This document shows, one piece after another, positions 61,301-64,000 of a stretch of DNA of 64,000 nt. The stretch is from Strongyloides papillosus. Taxonomy: Eukaryota > Nematoda > Chromadorea > Rhabditida > Strongyloididae. A program made the position numbers and the translations under genes. The notes below the pieces were generated by a model. That model made no database searches. It had not been told where the DNA came from and saw only the letters and a program-made list of their open reading frames with translations. Position 1 is the first letter of the stretch, and each line of letters begins with the position of its first letter. The stretch covers positions 1,426,001 to 1,490,000 of the forward strand of contig SRSI01000028.1 in NCBI GenBank assembly GCA_005656395.1, written 5' to 3'.

Positions 61301-63546
61301 AAAATGACATTACCACCTTTTTCATATTTTCCCCCATATTATTACTATTTTTTTCACCATTATTTTATTTTGTTATTATTAAATAGAAATACAAAAATTT
61401 TTAAATATTTTGTTAGGGTAAAAATGCTTTCCTCAATATTACTCTATTATTTATATATGACTTCCATAATTTTTTTTAAATTCTTTCATTCTTACTACAA
61501 ATTATAATAATTCGATGCTTCATCAATGAATATACAAATTTTTTTATAATGTCTTCTCAAGTAAAACCTATATCTTATACGAGGAGGAAAAATTTTTAAG
61601 TACCATTATTTAATGATACTTTTTCAATTGTTTTATATCATTCAATATCTCATCACTAAATACTGTTTTTCATATATATTTATACATTTGAAATTGTCAT
61701 TTTAAGTGGTTTTTAACAATAAAGTTAATTGTTTAATATTTTTAGTGTCATTAAAATAATATAATAAATATTTTTATTTAAAACTCAAATTTACCTGATA
61801 TATAATGATAAAATATATATAATGTTGTAAAAAAATATTTAAAATTTCTTTTTTACTCGCATATTATTTATCACACAATAAGACCAAAGAATGAATAATA
61901 TTTAGTTTACCTATTCATAATATATTACTTCCTTATGATTGATTAATTAATTCTAAATCACACAACAATAAAGTCGTTTTTATAATTATCAGCTACTTTT
62001 TTCACACTATCTTTTTTATTATAAAGCCACAAAATATTTATTTTTAATTATTTCGTCGTTTCAATAATAAATAAAAAAAACTTGTACAATTTGCTATTTA
62101 TCAGTATGACAAATATAATTTAAGAAAAATATTATGAGATTACATTAGATTTTTTTGGATACCTAAATATTATACAAACACAACAAAATATTATTATTTA
62201 CATTACAAATATAATACTATTATAGTAATTTCTTTGCATATATATTTTTTTTATTTGTATTTCTCATTATTTACGTATAAAAATGAAATAAAAGAAAAAG
62301 GCAGGTTAAGAAATAAATTAATATAGTTATGAAAAATTTTATGAATCATTTGAATTATGATAGAAGAGGAAGAATGATGAAAATTATAAATTTGATGGGT
62401 ATTGTTTGGGGGAAATTAAATTTATGACATAAACTCTGTAGAAAAATACACATTTAATAATGCCATATGACTCTTTATAACAAATTTTATATCCGTGTGC
62501 CTTTATCTATTCCATAGGTTCCTTATCAAAATGAATTGCTTTTATTTAAGAAAATAAAGAAACAATTATCGTCATTTTCATGTGCGCGGACATCTCAGTT
62601 ATTAAAATAGATGATTTTTATTATTACTATGTATATATTTTACTGTATAAATTTATATATTATTACACTTTATTATCCCTAACAAAGTCCACTATCAAAT
62701 CTTTTACCCTTCTTTTTTATCAGTAAAGAAAATTGATAAATTTGTTAAAGTTATTACTAACATTTCTAGGAAACATAAAATTAAAGTAATAATCTTGTAT
62801 GACGCGTTACAATTCCAAATATATACAACCTATTCACTACCAATTTTAATAAAACACATTAACTGATTATTATGTAAATTTATTGAATAAACAAAATTTG
62901 TAACTTTTGATTTCTCCTGAGACTTCTCATTAAAAATATAAATATAAAATTACTAAGAAAATACAAAGAATAGTAAAACATATAATCCTTTATTTCTTTT
63001 TATATCAAATATAATTAAATAAAGAAGTTAATAAAAAAATTAATAATCTTTTTAATAATCCTACCAAAACAAATATCACCACCTCTATTTTAAAAAATTT
63101 ATTATATCATTACTTTATAAAATCACTTAAAATATCTTTTTATATCTAAAAAATTAAGCTATCATATTATATTTGATGTTTAGCTAATGGAGAGATAGCT
63201 TTTTCAATCTAATCAACAATGTACATTGGCATTTTTAATAAAAATTATATTTAAATATATATATATATCTTTATTCATTTATAACCCCAAAAATGAAGAC
63301 GTACCTTATCAAGTTACCATGATAAATTTTTGACGACCATCTCTTTTTATATTTTATGTGACTTTTCATCAGCCGATTGTTTAATACAAACACTAACAAC
63401 TGTCTTTTTATCTCCCATGTTAAAACAATTATTTATTTTTTTATTCTCTCCTATTACACATAATATATCATTATCAAAAATGTTTTTTCATGAAACTTAT
63501 TAGAATTTAATATTATTTATTTGTTATTTATTTTTGCTCTTTTAGA
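58395..63546. other. 5.1 kb AT-rich intergenic region
   Basis: No protein-like frame is present on either strand; the frame at 61304-61507 is Tyr/Phe-rich AT noise. A (TA)n tract lies at 59075-59093. The stretch ends in TTGCTCTTTTAG at 63534-63545, a strong 3' splice site directly before the GPCR exon. Upstream GPCR exons could lie here, but none was identified. Confidence 0.5.
59075..59093. repeat. (TA)n microsatellite
   Basis: An uninterrupted TA repeat of about nine units. Confidence 0.85.
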
Positions 63547-64000
63547 ATGAATACGGAATGGGGTGTTTACCTCATTATAATAATATATTTCAAATTGGCA
63601 TTATGCGGCTTAATTGGAAACATATGGGTTTTGTATACTGTTACGAAGCAACTATTAGGCCATAAAAAATTATCATCAACATCTCATAATTACCGTTGGA
63701 TATCATCATCTATTCCTTCACAATCATCTGCTTCAATTTATCTACTTACTTTATCTGTTGTAGATTTGATATCATTATTGTGTGTACCAATGCTTGCAAA
63801 TGACATATTAAATAATATGTGGCCATATGGAGGAATTTTATGTAAAATTTTTTATGCATGTGAGGGAGCCAATAAATCATTATCTCCATTACTATTAACA
63901 GCCCTTAGTGTTGATCGGTACATAGCAGTTTGTCGTCCGAATCTTGCTTGGTTAAGGCAAATAAAACATTCATTGGGGATCGTTTTTATATGTTTTATAA
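63547..64000 (+). CDS. Rhodopsin-family (class A) GPCR, partial at window end
   Basis: An open frame from the ATG to the window edge (151 codons) begins one base after a CTCTTTTAG acceptor. It covers TM1 to the start of TM4. TM1 carries the conserved GLIGN. A Ser-rich first intracellular loop follows, then TM2 has LSVVDLISLLCVP with the conserved Asp. The loop NNMWPYGGILCK holds the Trp and the disulfide Cys, TM3 ends in SVDRYIAVCRP (DRY), and TM4 starts at LGIVFICFI. The pattern is that of a peptide receptor, perhaps in the somatostatin/allatostatin-C/opioid-like group, but only half the protein is seen. The extracellular N-terminus is very short if this ATG is right, so an upstream coding exon is possible. 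Confidence 0.85.
   Translation, partial: MNTEWGVYLIIIIYFKLALCGLIGNIWVLYTVTKQLLGHKKLSSTSHNYRWISSSIPSQSSASIYLLTLSVVDLISLLCVPMLANDILNNMWPYGGILCKIFYACEGANKSLSPLLLTALSVDRYIAVCRPNLAWLRQIKHSLGIVFICFI

Noticed and set aside
61304..61507. Tyr/Phe-rich 67-codon frame
   Set aside because: Its composition is what AT-rich DNA gives by chance, with no neighbouring exon signals.
1..64000. tRNA, rRNA, spliced-leader RNA genes or CRISPR arrays
   Set aside because: I looked for T-loop consensus, conserved rRNA blocks, the SL1-like leader and regularly spaced repeats and found none. Divergent copies could be missed by eye.

Overview
The window looks like a piece of nuclear genome from an AT-rich parasitic nematode. 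Genes carry GT-AG introns, many only 38-100 bp. Intergenic DNA is extremely AT-rich, and several start codons sit a few bases behind a strong 3' splice site, as expected for spliced-leader trans-splicing. Gene content is nematode-like: an astacin protease, an Ig+DB-module protein, a DUF229 protein, VANG and SFRP. Together with the base composition this best fits the Strongyloides/Parastrongyloides group. The family-level assignment is inference.

Layout. 1-732: 5' part of an unrecognised minus-strand gene. 777-8690: long AT-rich gap. 8691-10000: secreted astacin metalloprotease. 10520-11840: decayed coding island. 12620-14175: protein with a C-terminal DIX-like domain (possible Axin relative). 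15142-15585 (+) and 15889-18673 (-): two convergent unrecognised genes. 19829-27920 (-): plasma-membrane Ca2+ ATPase with several apparently alternative exons. 27950-35028: 7 kb non-coding. 35029-38155: DUF229 sulfatase-fold protein. 39702-40738 (-): Ig + DB protein. 41844-42086: UPF0729/C18orf32 homologue. 43059-44778: secreted frizzled-related protein. 44996-47057 (-): mitochondrial ABCB8-like half transporter. 49133-50764: Van Gogh. 51610-52281 (-): cysteine dioxygenase. 56172-58394: glycogen synthase. 63547-64000: start of a rhodopsin-family GPCR cut by the window end.

Exon structures were rebuilt by hand from splice consensus, reading phase and family resemblance. Junctions where phase, consensus and homology all agree are stated as firm. 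Others are flagged.

Themes. Two certain Wnt/planar-polarity components (SFRP, VANG) and one possible one (DIX-like) lie within 40 kb. The Ca2+ pump shows frame-preserving cassette exons in the first cytosolic loop and two rival calmodulin-binding exons, so it can probably be tuned by splicing at two places. No complete transposon, CRISPR array, rRNA or tRNA was recognised. The most unusual unexplained items are a pre-miRNA-like hairpin at 28582-28638, a long imperfect inverted repeat at 6101-6240 and the decayed coding island at 10520-11840.
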